Made by a program: the position numbers and the translations under genes. Of a DNA stretch of 63,793 bases, positions 1 to 8,045 are shown piece after piece. The notes beneath the pieces were generated by a model. It made no database searches. It was given only the letters and a program-made list of their open reading frames with translations, and was not told where the DNA came from. The first letter of the stretch is position 1. Every line of letters begins with the position of its first letter. The stretch comes from an uncultured Lachnospiraceae bacterium (lineage in GTDB: Bacteria > Bacillota > Clostridia > Lachnospirales > Lachnospiraceae). The DNA lies in contig USDK01000006.1 of assembly GCA_900553355.1 (NCBI GenBank), forward strand, positions 1 through 63,793, in the 5' to 3' direction.

Positions 1-502
1 CCTGCAGATCTCCGGATATGTCTACATTTGTAGGTGTTACCAGGAATATGTAATTGGAAATCTTCTGCAGGTTACCGCTGATCGCGTAGGTGGCGCCTGA
101 AGTAAAATCAATGATGCGTTGTGCCACTTCCAGATCCAGCCCTTCCAGATTCAGGATCACGGTTCGTCCGCTTAACAGTGTCTCTGTAATCTCACGGGCA
201 TCGTCTACAGAAGTAGGCTTGATGACACAGACTTCCATGCTTACATTATTTCTTCTCGCAGGCTGCCGCATCGGAGTCACTTTATTGCTGGAGTGTGAGG
301 AACTCCTTGAGGATCTTGGCGCTACATCGTAGGACTCATCTTCATCCTCATCCTCTTCATACTTTTTAGAACGGCCGAACAGACTTTTTTTGGGCTTTTC
401 TTCTTCGTAATCATCATCATAATCATCGTCGAAGAAATCATCGTCATAATCATCTCCGTCGTTCAGCTTCATAATATCTAAAAACTTGTCTAATACTCCC
501 AT
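1..502 (-). CDS. sepF: Cell division protein SepF (3' end cut by window)
   Basis: SepF binds FtsZ and the membrane and aligns FtsZ filaments at the division site. The gene starts at the ATG at 502 with an AGGAG site upstream and runs off the left edge, so 167 residues are visible. They show the family plan: an N-terminal amphipathic membrane-targeting helix (MGVLDKFLDIMKL), a very acidic Asp/Glu-rich linker with LFGRSKK, a basic stretch, then the SepF core (roughly 88 onward: VCVIKPTSVDDAREITETLL, VILNLEGLD, RIIDFTSGATYAI). It follows yggS by 11 bp, the standard order in Firmicutes. Confidence 0.95.
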   Translation of the reverse strand, partial: MGVLDKFLDIMKLNDGDDYDDDFFDDDYDDDYEEEKPKKSLFGRSKKYEEDEDEDESYDVAPRSSRSSSHSSNKVTPMRQPARRNNVSMEVCVIKPTSVDDAREITETLLSGRTVILNLEGLDLEVAQRIIDFTSGATYAISGNLQKISNYIFLVTPTNVDISGDLQ

Positions 503-513
503 TATTATATCTC

Positions 514-1221
514 CTATCTTACGTTTCCTTGTTGAGCATAATCACGCGCACCAAAGATACCGGTTCCCACCCGGACCATAGTAGCACCTTCCTCAATGGC
601 GATCTGATAATCATTCGTCATTCCCATGGACAAAATGCTCATAGTAATATTATCAATGTTTTTCCTTGCGATGTCAACAGATAATTTGCGCAAACGGGCG
701 AAAATCGGGCGATTTTCCTCTGGATCGGACACAAAAGGAGCAATCGTCATAAGACCTTTTACACGAATGTGCGGAAAAACAGAAATCTTATCCACAAATT
801 CATCCAATTCTTCCGGCATCAGTCCAAATTTACTCTCTTCTTTTGCCACATTGACTTCAATCAGTACGCTGGCAGTCATCTGATGCTTTGCAGCTTCTTT
901 TTCTATGGTTTCAGCAAGGCGGAGAGAATCTACAGAGTGGATGAGCTCGGCCTTGTCAATAATATATTTGACCTTATTTCGCTGCAGATGGCCGATCAGA
1001 TGCCAGTGGATATCTCCTGGAAGAACTTCATACTTCTCCGTCAGTTCCTGCACCTTATTTTCTCCAAACACCCGGACGCCCAGATCGTAGGCTTCCTGAA
1101 GCATACTGACCGGTTTCGTCTTGCTGACTGCGATCAGAGTCACCTCATCCCGGTTCCTTCCTGCTCTGCGGCATGCAGCCTCGATATTTTCTTCTACCTG
1201 TGCAAGATTTTCCTGTAACAT
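514..1221 (-). CDS. yggS: YggS/YlmE family pyridoxal phosphate homeostasis protein
   Basis: A 235-aa single-domain alanine-racemase-type TIM barrel that binds PLP and keeps free PLP in balance. The PLP lysine is K34 in VTLIAVSKTKP. Further family motifs are FGENKVQEL, WHLIGHLQRNK and the C-terminal SMGMTNDYQIAIEEGATMVRVG stretch, whose glycines hold the phosphate. The start is an ATG after GGGAGTGATAAAAC. The stop codon lies 11 bp before sepF and touches its ribosome binding site, so the two are probably co-transcribed. Length is normal for the family. Confidence 0.95.
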   Translation of the reverse strand: MLQENLAQVEENIEAACRRAGRNRDEVTLIAVSKTKPVSMLQEAYDLGVRVFGENKVQELTEKYEVLPGDIHWHLIGHLQRNKVKYIIDKAELIHSVDSLRLAETIEKEAAKHQMTASVLIEVNVAKEESKFGLMPEELDEFVDKISVFPHIRVKGLMTIAPFVSDPEENRPIFARLRKLSVDIARKNIDNITMSILSMGMTNDYQIAIEEGATMVRVGTGIFGARDYAQQGNVR

Positions 1222-1255
1222 GTTTTATCACTCCCTTATTTATAATTGCCGGATA

Positions 1256-2638
1256 TCAGAATACTACATCATTTTCACGGATACCCTTTCCACTCAGTGC
1301 GATATGGTCATAATTCGACAGTCCATATTCATTTCCGGATTCAACGATATAATATTCATCACTTTCACTTAAGATTGTTACTTCCCGGAACTCGGCATAG
1401 CCTTTATTGATATTGTAAACCCCCTGAAGGGATTTGGTATCCTTCAGTGTATAGGTATTGTCAGAGTCCTCTTTACGAAGCACGGTACCTTTGTCAAACA
1501 GATCCATGTCCAGATAGACGACGCCGGCCTCGTGGTCCCGGTAATAAACTTCTGCTTCCTGAAACTTTGCGCTGTCAGATCCATCGTCGATCAGCACTCC
1601 CGTTTCATTTGAATTGCCGCCCTGTGTCATGTAATCCTCCGGAACGGTATAAAATTCCCGCTCGATCACGGAAGACTTAGGGATTTTCAGTCCTGACTGA
1701 TCTTCCAGGATCAGTTCGATGTCCACATACCGGTCGGTGACGTAGCGGATCATGGAAGAATCAAGAGTCAATATTCCAAGATTCAGATCTTTGGATTTTC
1801 GTAGTTCAAATCCGGCTGTTGCAGTCTTATTATCTTTTGAGAATTCAATGTTTACGCTGGAGGTATCTGCCAGGGATTCGGCTGTAGTGTCGTCTAACTG
1901 GATGATGATGTTCCATATATCGGAACGAACCAGTTTATATACGGGATCGCCGGAATTGACCTGAGCGTTATCCTGCAGGCTGACTTTTTCATAATCGGCC
2001 CGGTTCAGCATCTCTTCTGTCACATCATCGATGGTGACGTCCTCATAGCCGTCCGTAGAAAATACAATAATGCCGTCAGAAGATGCGGAATAGACCTGGA
2101 GTCCGGAAGTACCGGACGCGACCATCGCTTCCAGCTGTGCCTGACGGCTCTGGCTGGACTTACTGTCAAGGACCGTAGAAATACTGTCTCTTAATGAATA
2201 AACATCTTCAAAATTTTCATCCCGGAAACTGTCGCTGAAATTCTGCGTCTGCTGCAGGATTGCAGACTGCTCTTCGGCAGTCAGAGCCTGTGCCTCCTCG
2301 GAAGATGCAGAAGGATCCGAAAATGTAAGCTCATCGGGCGACAGACTGTATACTCTGGTCTGAGCGCCCACCTTGCTGCCCTCTAATGCAAAATAATTCA
2401 CATATCCTTCTGCATCGGCCTGAACGACAGTCTCATCTCTCAGGATCAGGCCGGTGTAGGCGTTATCTTTCTGGATAGACCCTTCCCTCACCTCATAGAT
2501 TGTCACATGATTACCGGTCAGATACATCAGTACAGTAACTACCAGGTAAATAAATATCACGCCGAAAATCAGGATCCCAATATTTAAATTCCATTTTTTA
2601 CGATAAATTTCTATATTTGTTAATTTTTTATCTGCCAA
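1256..2638 (-). CDS. HlyD-like membrane-anchored protein of the sepF/yggS locus
   Basis: A 460-aa protein with a short basic N-terminus, one membrane helix at about residues 19-41, and a long extracytoplasmic part. Residues 60-110 (TGLILRDETVVQADAEGYVN) and 185-300 look like the split lipoyl/barrel-sandwich halves of HlyD-type adaptors, separated by a Gln/Ser-rich helical segment at 115-180. There is no exporter gene next to it, so a transport role is not shown; its place directly upstream of yggS-sepF suggests a cell-envelope or division role. The start is a TTG with AGGA 7 nt upstream; no better ATG exists nearby. The family call is by domain pattern and the function is unknown. Confidence 0.7.
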   Translation of the reverse strand: MADKKLTNIEIYRKKWNLNIGILIFGVIFIYLVVTVLMYLTGNHVTIYEVREGSIQKDNAYTGLILRDETVVQADAEGYVNYFALEGSKVGAQTRVYSLSPDELTFSDPSASSEEAQALTAEEQSAILQQTQNFSDSFRDENFEDVYSLRDSISTVLDSKSSQSRQAQLEAMVASGTSGLQVYSASSDGIIVFSTDGYEDVTIDDVTEEMLNRADYEKVSLQDNAQVNSGDPVYKLVRSDIWNIIIQLDDTTAESLADTSSVNIEFSKDNKTATAGFELRKSKDLNLGILTLDSSMIRYVTDRYVDIELILEDQSGLKIPKSSVIEREFYTVPEDYMTQGGNSNETGVLIDDGSDSAKFQEAEVYYRDHEAGVVYLDMDLFDKGTVLRKEDSDNTYTLKDTKSLQGVYNINKGYAEFREVTILSESDEYYIVESGNEYGLSNYDHIALSGKGIRENDVVF

Positions 2639-2668
2639 TACTGATTCCTGCCTCCCCTGTGTGATGCG

Positions 2669-3619
2669 TTAGTCCGGGATATACCTCAGTGCCGCACCAT
2701 TCAGATAATCGAATTTTCTCCCCTGTCTTGAGTGTCTCTGCTCCATGAGCTCCAGAAGCTCATCCTTAAGCTTCCACCAGCTGACTCCCCAGTTGCAGAA
2801 AACGGAATCTTTTTCGGGAATCCGGCTGAAAAGCCGTTCCACTGCAATCTCCGGAGAAAGATACTCCAGGAACAGGATCACTCGTTCCAGATACTCCTCT
2901 TTGGAACATAACGTTATTGTACCATTTTCAAACTCCTCGCACAACCGGGTGTTTTTTGCAATATAAAGAGAATGAAGTTTTACCGTGCTGACTGAAAGCG
3001 CGGACAGAATTTTTGCGGTCTCGACAACATCTGTGCGGTCATCTCCCGGAAGGTTTAAAATTACATGGGTACAGATATCAAAGCCAAAAGGCCGGATCTG
3101 AAGAACTGCATCCAGGAATTCCGCCAGTGTATGTCCACGGCCGATAGACCGAAGAGTATGATAATTGGCTGTCTGCAGCCCCAGTTCCACAGTGATCTGC
3201 AGACCATATTCCCTGCGGATCCGGTCAAGCACCTCAAGGTAGGCAGATGAGATGCAGTCAGGCCGGGTTGAAACAGCAATCTCGACGATGCCATCAATTC
3301 CTGCCGCCTCCAGAAGAAAGGATTCAAATTGATCCAGAGGCAGAAAGGTATTCGTATAATTTTGAAAATAAGCAATATATTTGTAAGCATGATACTTTTC
3401 AGCGATGTGATTCCTGACCGTCTCCAGCTGCTCTTTTACAGGAACAGAAGAATCTGCCGCCTCAAAACCTGTGCCGGAGGCGGCGCAGAAAGAACATCCC
3501 TGCCCATAAATACGGTTCGGACATCCTGCCGGAAGATTCACCGGCAGCTTATAGACCTTTTCTCCATATTTATTTTTCAGATATTTTGAATAAGGGTAAT
3601 AATACCTTGCATCAGTCAT
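2669..3619 (-). CDS. Radical SAM protein, YhcC/TIGR01212 family
   Basis: A 316-aa radical SAM enzyme of unknown substrate. The Fe-S cluster cysteines are C33, C42 and C45 (CPNRIYGQGCSFC), the CX8CX2C spacing of the TIGR01212 family rather than the common CX3CX2C. Other family stretches are YFQNYTNTF, VSTRPDC, ELGLQTANYHTLRSIGRGHT and HVILNLPGDD. The ATG at 3619 is preferred because GAGG sits 8 nt upstream; a TTG three bases earlier would leave only 5 nt. It is followed after 30 bp by the HlyD-like gene and probably shares its transcript. Confidence 0.9.
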   Translation of the reverse strand: MTDARYYYPYSKYLKNKYGEKVYKLPVNLPAGCPNRIYGQGCSFCAASGTGFEAADSSVPVKEQLETVRNHIAEKYHAYKYIAYFQNYTNTFLPLDQFESFLLEAAGIDGIVEIAVSTRPDCISSAYLEVLDRIRREYGLQITVELGLQTANYHTLRSIGRGHTLAEFLDAVLQIRPFGFDICTHVILNLPGDDRTDVVETAKILSALSVSTVKLHSLYIAKNTRLCEEFENGTITLCSKEEYLERVILFLEYLSPEIAVERLFSRIPEKDSVFCNWGVSWWKLKDELLELMEQRHSRQGRKFDYLNGAALRYIPD

Positions 3620-3662
3620 CAAAGAAACCTCGCATTTACATGAATAAATTTTTTTAGAACTG

Positions 3663-3682
3663 TCATACTAACGGTAGTATGA
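3663..3682. promoter_or_regulatory. Inverted repeat in a divergent intergenic region
   Basis: TCATACTA-ACGG-TAGTATGA is a perfect 8-bp inverted repeat. It lies between the divergent radical SAM gene (start 3619) and the DUF378 gene (start 3700), ending 5 nt before the latter's ribosome binding site. It could be an operator or a hairpin in the 5' leader. No strong promoter hexamers were found around it, so the role is open. Confidence 0.4.
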
Positions 3683-3699
3683 AAAAAGGAGGAATTCAT

Positions 3700-3900
3700 A
3701 TGAAATGGTTTGATTACACCGCTTTGACTCTGGTGATCATCGGTGCTGTCAACTGGCTGTTAGTTGGTATCTTCCGTTTTGATCTTGTAGCGTTCCTGTT
3801 TGGGAATCTGTCCTGGCTGTCGCGCATTATCTATACGCTGGTGGGACTATGTGGGCTGTATCTGATCAGCCTGTACGGAAGAATCTCAAGTTCTTCATAG
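3700..3900 (+). CDS. DUF378 family small membrane protein (YuzA-like)
   Basis: A 66-aa protein with two membrane helices (about 8-26 and 38-58). It has the DUF378 signature MKWFDYTALTLVIIGAVNWL, with LVGIFRFDLVAFLFG at the turn. The start was set to the ATG at 3700, which has AGGAGG 7 nt upstream; the frame is open seven codons further up but without a ribosome site. It is one of three plus-strand genes in the window and is monocistronic, ending at a hairpin shared with the convergent carboxypeptidase gene. The function of DUF378 is not known. Confidence 0.88.
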   Translation: MKWFDYTALTLVIIGAVNWLLVGIFRFDLVAFLFGNLSWLSRIIYTLVGLCGLYLISLYGRISSSS

Positions 3901-3905
3901 AGTAA

Positions 3906-3933
3906 AGGGGTATCCCTTTTCAGAGATGCCCCT
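3906..3933. terminator. Convergent hairpin terminator between DUF378 gene and carboxypeptidase
   Basis: AGGGGTATC at 3906-3914 pairs with GATGCCCCT at 3925-3933 (one G-T pair). It lies just after the plus-strand DUF378 stop and just before the end of the minus-strand carboxypeptidase gene. U-runs on either side are short, so termination strength is uncertain, but the convergent position fits a shared terminator. Confidence 0.55.
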
Positions 3934-3940
3934 CTAATTC

Positions 3941-4936
3941 TTAAGAATCCGTATTCTCTGGAATATTTTCTATCAACATCGTCATGTCCTGATACAACAG
4001 ATCTTTTGTATCCGCCCCCATTACGATTGAAATGAACGGCTGGTCATCAGAATCCTTTTCCAAAAGAACCAGACAGTTGCCTGCAAGCTGGGTTGTACCG
4101 GTCTTACCGCCCACTAAAGTGGCATTCTGTGGAGGATCAGCCTCCCCGGTAGCATAAAAGTTTGTCGGCTCCCATTCCAGATTCCTGGGATTGCCATCCG
4201 CGTCTGTGATGTCCGGAGTGTAGGAATCGGCGCTGATCACTTCCAGAAATTCATCATGCTTGATACATTCGTTGAAGATCAGATACAAATCATAAGCAGT
4301 CGTATAATGGTTTTCGCTGTGGAGCCCGTGGGGGTTCTCAAAATGGGTCTGAGTCGCCATCAGTTCCTGTGCCCGCTCATTCATCAGATCCACAAACTCA
4401 TCTACACTTCCACTGACTGTCTCGGCAATGGCAACTGCCGCATCATTTCCCGAACACATCAGAAGACCATAGAGCAGATCCTTAAGCGTCAGCACATCTC
4501 CCGTTTTAATCTCGCAGACAGATTCATCTGCTGCAAAACTGGTAGAAGAGGCTGCCTCAGACACCGTTACCTTCTGCGAGAGGTCGCCGTACTCAATAGC
4601 CAGAAGAGCCGTCATGATCTTAGTTGTACTGGCAGGATACAACCTGTCATACATCTGATATGCAAAATCCACTTTTGCCCCATTCACATCGAATAAAGCA
4701 GCTGCATGAAGACCGGAAGTATCCGGAGCGCCATCCATCGATACATCTCCGTCTGCCACGCACAGTTCCGATGCAAAAAGGCTGTCCTGATAGATATTCT
4801 GATTATAATTCTCTGTCTCATATCCTACGACCACATCCTCCGTCTTAAAAAGAGAACAGCCCGTAAGGAAAACCGTCCCACACACAGCGACGGCTGTAAG
4901 TCTGAATAAATTACCGATACATTTCACGCCAGTCAA
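3941..4936 (-). CDS. D-alanyl-D-alanine carboxypeptidase lipoprotein (S11 family)
   Basis: A 331-aa penicillin-binding serine peptidase that trims the terminal D-Ala of peptidoglycan stem peptides. Active-site motifs are S103-T-T-K106, S162-G-N164 and K278-T-G280. The N-terminus has a signal with lipobox LTGC (Cys27), so the enzyme should be anchored outside the membrane. It lacks the usual C-terminal membrane-binding tail. The frame opens with TTG at 4936, overlapping the mgsA homolog by 26 bp; a GTG at 4927 is an alternative start and the choice is not settled. It is the last gene of the mre-min-rodA cluster. Confidence 0.92.
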   Translation of the reverse strand: MTGVKCIGNLFRLTAVAVCGTVFLTGCSLFKTEDVVVGYETENYNQNIYQDSLFASELCVADGDVSMDGAPDTSGLHAAALFDVNGAKVDFAYQMYDRLYPASTTKIMTALLAIEYGDLSQKVTVSEAASSTSFAADESVCEIKTGDVLTLKDLLYGLLMCSGNDAAVAIAETVSGSVDEFVDLMNERAQELMATQTHFENPHGLHSENHYTTAYDLYLIFNECIKHDEFLEVISADSYTPDITDADGNPRNLEWEPTNFYATGEADPPQNATLVGGKTGTTQLAGNCLVLLEKDSDDQPFISIVMGADTKDLLYQDMTMLIENIPENTDS

Positions 4937-5306
4937 GATCTCCTCTGTCTATTGCTAATATAATCAATTCCGCTGTGGCCAGATTGGTTGCCATAGGAAT
5001 ATTATACATATCACATAACCGTATTACGTCATTGACATCCGGTTCATGAGGCTTTGGATTATTGGGTTCCCGCAGGAAGATAAGGGCGTCAATATCATTT
5101 TGGGCAATCTGCGCCCCCAGCTGCTGCTTTCCTCCGAGGGGACCGGCCAGATATTTGTGAACATTCAGATTGGTGACCTCTTCGATCAGTCTGCCTGTGG
5201 TGCCGGTCGCATACAGATTGTGTTTACTCAGGATTCCTCTGTAAGCAATGCAGAGATTCTGCATCAGTGTTTTTTTGGAATCATGTGCTATCAGCCCTAT
5301 ATTCAT
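4911..5306 (-). CDS. mgsA: Methylglyoxal synthase homolog lacking the catalytic Asp
   Basis: A 131-aa protein that aligns along its whole length with methylglyoxal synthase, which turns dihydroxyacetone phosphate into methylglyoxal. Conserved parts are IGLIAHDSKK, LYATGTTG, GPLGG and PHEPDV. However, the motif GPLGGDQQ of E. coli and B. subtilis reads GPLGGKQQ here, putting Lys60 at the catalytic Asp71, and the second Asp (E. coli D91) is Glu80. His87 and Asp90 are kept. Activity is therefore doubtful. The ATG at 5306 was chosen because GGAG lies 8 nt upstream; a GTG at 5315 would touch the ribosome site. It sits 12 bp after rodA. Confidence 0.85.
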   Translation of the reverse strand: MNIGLIAHDSKKTLMQNLCIAYRGILSKHNLYATGTTGRLIEEVTNLNVHKYLAGPLGGKQQLGAQIAQNDIDALIFLREPNNPKPHEPDVNDVIRLCDMYNIPMATNLATAELIILAIDRGDLDWREMYR

Positions 5307-5318
5307 GTTTTTCACTCC

Positions 5319-6443
5319 TTATTGATATTTTTTCGGCTGTAATCCAACATTCAGGACAAGACCGATACCAATATACAGACTGACCAGCGATGTCAGACCG
5401 TAACTTACGAACGGTAGCGGAACCCCGGTGTTTGGAATCAGTTGTGTAGCAACACCGATATTGATAAAACTTTGTATCCCTATCAGACCTCCTACTCCGC
5501 AGCAGATAATCCGGCCTGACAGGTTCTGCGATCGTCTTCCAATCAATATACATTGTATCACAATCAATAATAATAAAGCAATAATAATACAGCTTCCGAT
5601 AAAACCAAGTTCTTCACCAACAATCGCAAAAATAAAGTCAGTGCTCGGCTCCAGGATAAAGTCTCCGTTTTTGACGGAGTCAGTAGTATTATTATTCAGA
5701 CCTTTTCCGGCAAGCTGTCCTGAACCGATGGCCATGACAGAATTCCGCTGCTGATAGGCGCCATCACTGGCATATTTTTCCGGCTCCAGGAATGCCAGGA
5801 TACGTTCCTGCTGGTAATCCTTAAGAAGCGTCTGATCCGGCTGTACCACGATACTCAGGAAAATAACTGCAACCGGGATCAGGATTACCAGCACAGTCCC
5901 GATAAATTTGTAACTCAGGCCTCCGATATAGATCAGAAGACAGAGAACCAGAGCCGTACAGATCGTCGTGGAGAGATTGGGCTCCACGATGATCAGCCCC
6001 AGCGGAACTGCACAGAGAGCTGCATATTTCATCAGTGTACGTTTGTCGTTAATATCATCTTCGTGTTCCGAGATAAATCTTGCAAAGAACAGGATCAGCA
6101 GGATCTTCGCAAGCTCAGAAGGCTGAAAGTTTGTGAATCCCAGGTTGATCCAACGTGTAGCGCCATTTACCTCTGTTCCGATGACCAGAACAGCTCCTAG
6201 AATCAGGATAACAAATCCATAGATCAGCCAGTAAAAATCCATCAGCCATACATAGTCCATCAAAGAGACCACCACCATGACCCCAAGGCCGATGACAAGG
6301 CCGATGATCTGTCGGGACTGATTGTCCGGCTCAGCACTTCCGATCACAAAAACACCGACGATGGACAATGCCATAACCAGAATGACAAGAGACATTTTAT
6401 AATCTTTTAAATGGTACCGTTTTAGAAATTTGAGTAATCTCAC
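5319..6443 (-). CDS. rodA: RodA, SEDS peptidoglycan polymerase
   Basis: A 374-aa polytopic SEDS-family glycosyltransferase with about ten helices that polymerises lipid II during elongation together with a class B PBP. Family motifs include NGATRWINLG, FQPSELAK, EPNLSTTICT, VGEELGFIG and the C-terminal NTGVPLPFVSYGLTSL. RodA rather than FtsW or SpoVE is favoured because the gene lies with mreBCD and the elongation-type PBP. The start is a GTG at 6443 that overlaps the minE stop (GCGTGA), so translation is probably coupled. Confidence 0.93.
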   Translation of the reverse strand: MRLLKFLKRYHLKDYKMSLVILVMALSIVGVFVIGSAEPDNQSRQIIGLVIGLGVMVVVSLMDYVWLMDFYWLIYGFVILILGAVLVIGTEVNGATRWINLGFTNFQPSELAKILLILFFARFISEHEDDINDKRTLMKYAALCAVPLGLIIVEPNLSTTICTALVLCLLIYIGGLSYKFIGTVLVILIPVAVIFLSIVVQPDQTLLKDYQQERILAFLEPEKYASDGAYQQRNSVMAIGSGQLAGKGLNNNTTDSVKNGDFILEPSTDFIFAIVGEELGFIGSCIIIALLLLIVIQCILIGRRSQNLSGRIICCGVGGLIGIQSFINIGVATQLIPNTGVPLPFVSYGLTSLVSLYIGIGLVLNVGLQPKKYQ

Positions 6444-6652
6444 GCTTCTTCTCCTAAAAATGTGATAACAACCTGTGTACGGTTGATCTCTACTTGAAAA
6501 TCATCTTCTGTAAGTTCCATATATTTTGATAAGGTTTCGTATAATTCGCGGCAGATAGCTTCGTAAGCTTCCGGCGCACAATTAACCCTGTCTGAAGTGA
6601 CCAGAGCTTTCAGACGGTTTTTCGCAATCGAAACAGAAGATCTCTTCAGCAT
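6440..6652 (-). CDS. minE: MinE, topological specificity factor
   Basis: A 70-aa protein. MinE stimulates the MinD ATPase and so restricts MinCD to the cell poles. It has the anti-MinCD helix region (KNRLKALVTSDRV, residues about 11-23) followed by the beta/helix topological domain ending ITFLGEEA. The length is slightly short of E. coli MinE (88 aa), as is usual in Clostridia. The ATG has AGGAGGAGACGG upstream. It is 11 bp after minD and overlaps the rodA start. Confidence 0.92.
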   Translation of the reverse strand: MLKRSSVSIAKNRLKALVTSDRVNCAPEAYEAICRELYETLSKYMELTEDDFQVEINRTQVVITFLGEEA

Positions 6653-6663
6653 ACCGTCTCCTC

Positions 6664-7455
6664 CTAATCCTTTTTAAACAGACTGGTAAGTCTGGATAAG
6701 AATCCGCCGCTTCCGTTTAAATCCAGGAAAGGAACCTCCAGTCCCATGATCCTTTTACAGATGTTCATGTATGCTTCAGAGGCTTCTCCGCCAAGGCCCA
6801 CTACCGGTTCTCCCTGATTGGTTCCGATTACGACCTTTTCATCATCAGGCAGCGCTCCGATCAGAGGTATAGACAAGATCTCCGTCACATCATCAACAGA
6901 CATCATGTCACCTCTTTTTACCATATCCATACGGATCCGGTTGATGATCAGGTCAATCTTTTTTATCTGCTGGCTTTCCAGAAGCCCGATAATGCGGTCC
7001 GCGTCACGGATCGCTGAAACTTCCGGAGTTGTCACCACAATAGCGCGGTCTGCACCGGCGATGGCATTTTGGAAACCTTGCTCAATCCCGGCAGGACAAT
7101 CCAGAAGTATGTAGTCAAATTCTTCTTTTAATTCCGAGGTCAGTTTTTTCATCTGCCCTGGGGAAATTGCTGTTTTATCTCTGGTCTGTGCAGAGGGAAG
7201 CAGATAGAGATTCTCATATCTCTTGTCCCTGATCAGAGCCTGCTTCATCCGGCAGGTGCCCTCGATCACATCTACCAGGTTATAAACGATCAGATTCTCC
7301 AGGCCCATGACCACGTCCAGGTTCCGAAGTCCCAGATCTGTATCGATCACTACAACCCTTTTCTCCAGTTTTGATAATCCTGCTCCGATATTTGCAGTAG
7401 TGGTAGTCTTTCCGACTCCGCCTTTTCCCGATGTGATTACAATAACTTCGCCCAT
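6664..7455 (-). CDS. minD: MinD, septum-site ATPase
   Basis: A 263-aa ParA/MinD-type ATPase that recruits MinC to the membrane. The deviant Walker A motif GKGGVGKT is at residues 10-17, followed by VVIDTDLGLRNLD and DYILLDCPAGIEQGF (Walker B region). The C-terminus GGFLSRLTSLFKKD is the amphipathic membrane-targeting helix. The gene overlaps the end of minC by 19 bp, which indicates coupling. Length and motifs are typical. Confidence 0.96.
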   Translation of the reverse strand: MGEVIVITSGKGGVGKTTTTANIGAGLSKLEKRVVVIDTDLGLRNLDVVMGLENLIVYNLVDVIEGTCRMKQALIRDKRYENLYLLPSAQTRDKTAISPGQMKKLTSELKEEFDYILLDCPAGIEQGFQNAIAGADRAIVVTTPEVSAIRDADRIIGLLESQQIKKIDLIINRIRMDMVKRGDMMSVDDVTEILSIPLIGALPDDEKVVIGTNQGEPVVGLGGEASEAYMNICKRIMGLEVPFLDLNGSGGFLSRLTSLFKKD

Positions 7456-8027
7456 GAATAACTTCCTCCTATAACTGGTTTTACTTCAATCTCTCCAATC
7501 CTGAGACGTACAGGATCCATATGGAGAGCCGCGATCCATGCGTCCTTACGGCCGGATACACCGGCAGTAACGCAGCCGCGGATCGTTCCGATCACCACAA
7601 CGTTTCCTTTGGAGGTTATGATCGCTCCGTCTTCCACGTCGCCGATGATCACGATGCTCGTCTCCGCTTCCAGACGATGTCTTTCTCTTAAAGTACCCTT
7701 ATAGAACAGTCCGTCTTTTTCATGGACAGTCTCCAGACATTCTTTTTGGATCTGTCTGAACCGCTGTTCTTTCAGCTCATCCTCTTCAATCAGACAAAGG
7801 ATTCGTATCTTTGCGGCAGCCTGTACCGTTTCTACCATACGGGCTGCCTCCTCTTCTGTGAAAGTACGGCCTTTTAGCTCCACTACCATGTCTGCATGAT
7901 TAAAGAAATGCTCTGCAGACCGGAACTTTTCTTCCGTTTCCGTAAGAAGGCGCTCAAAAGGCGTCTCCGGATCGGAGAGAATGGTAATGCCGTATTTGTT
8001 ACTCTTGATGAGCACAGAATCTTTCAC
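7437..8027 (-). CDS. minC: MinC, division inhibitor
   Basis: A 196-aa FtsZ assembly inhibitor. The N-terminal alpha/beta domain (residues 1-95) includes VELKGRTFTEEEAARMV; the C-terminal beta-helix domain (about 115-196) contains IVIIGDVEDGAIITSKGNVV and VIGTIRGCVTAG, which bind MinD. The start is a GTG at 8027 downstream of AAAGGATGG. It follows the large PBP gene by 18 bp and overlaps minD, so minCDE form one unit with the elongation genes. Confidence 0.93.
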   Translation of the reverse strand: MKDSVLIKSNKYGITILSDPETPFERLLTETEEKFRSAEHFFNHADMVVELKGRTFTEEEAARMVETVQAAAKIRILCLIEEDELKEQRFRQIQKECLETVHEKDGLFYKGTLRERHRLEAETSIVIIGDVEDGAIITSKGNVVVIGTIRGCVTAGVSGRKDAWIAALHMDPVRLRIGEIEVKPVIGGSYSWAKLL

Positions 8028-8045
8028 ATAAAACCATCCTTTCTG

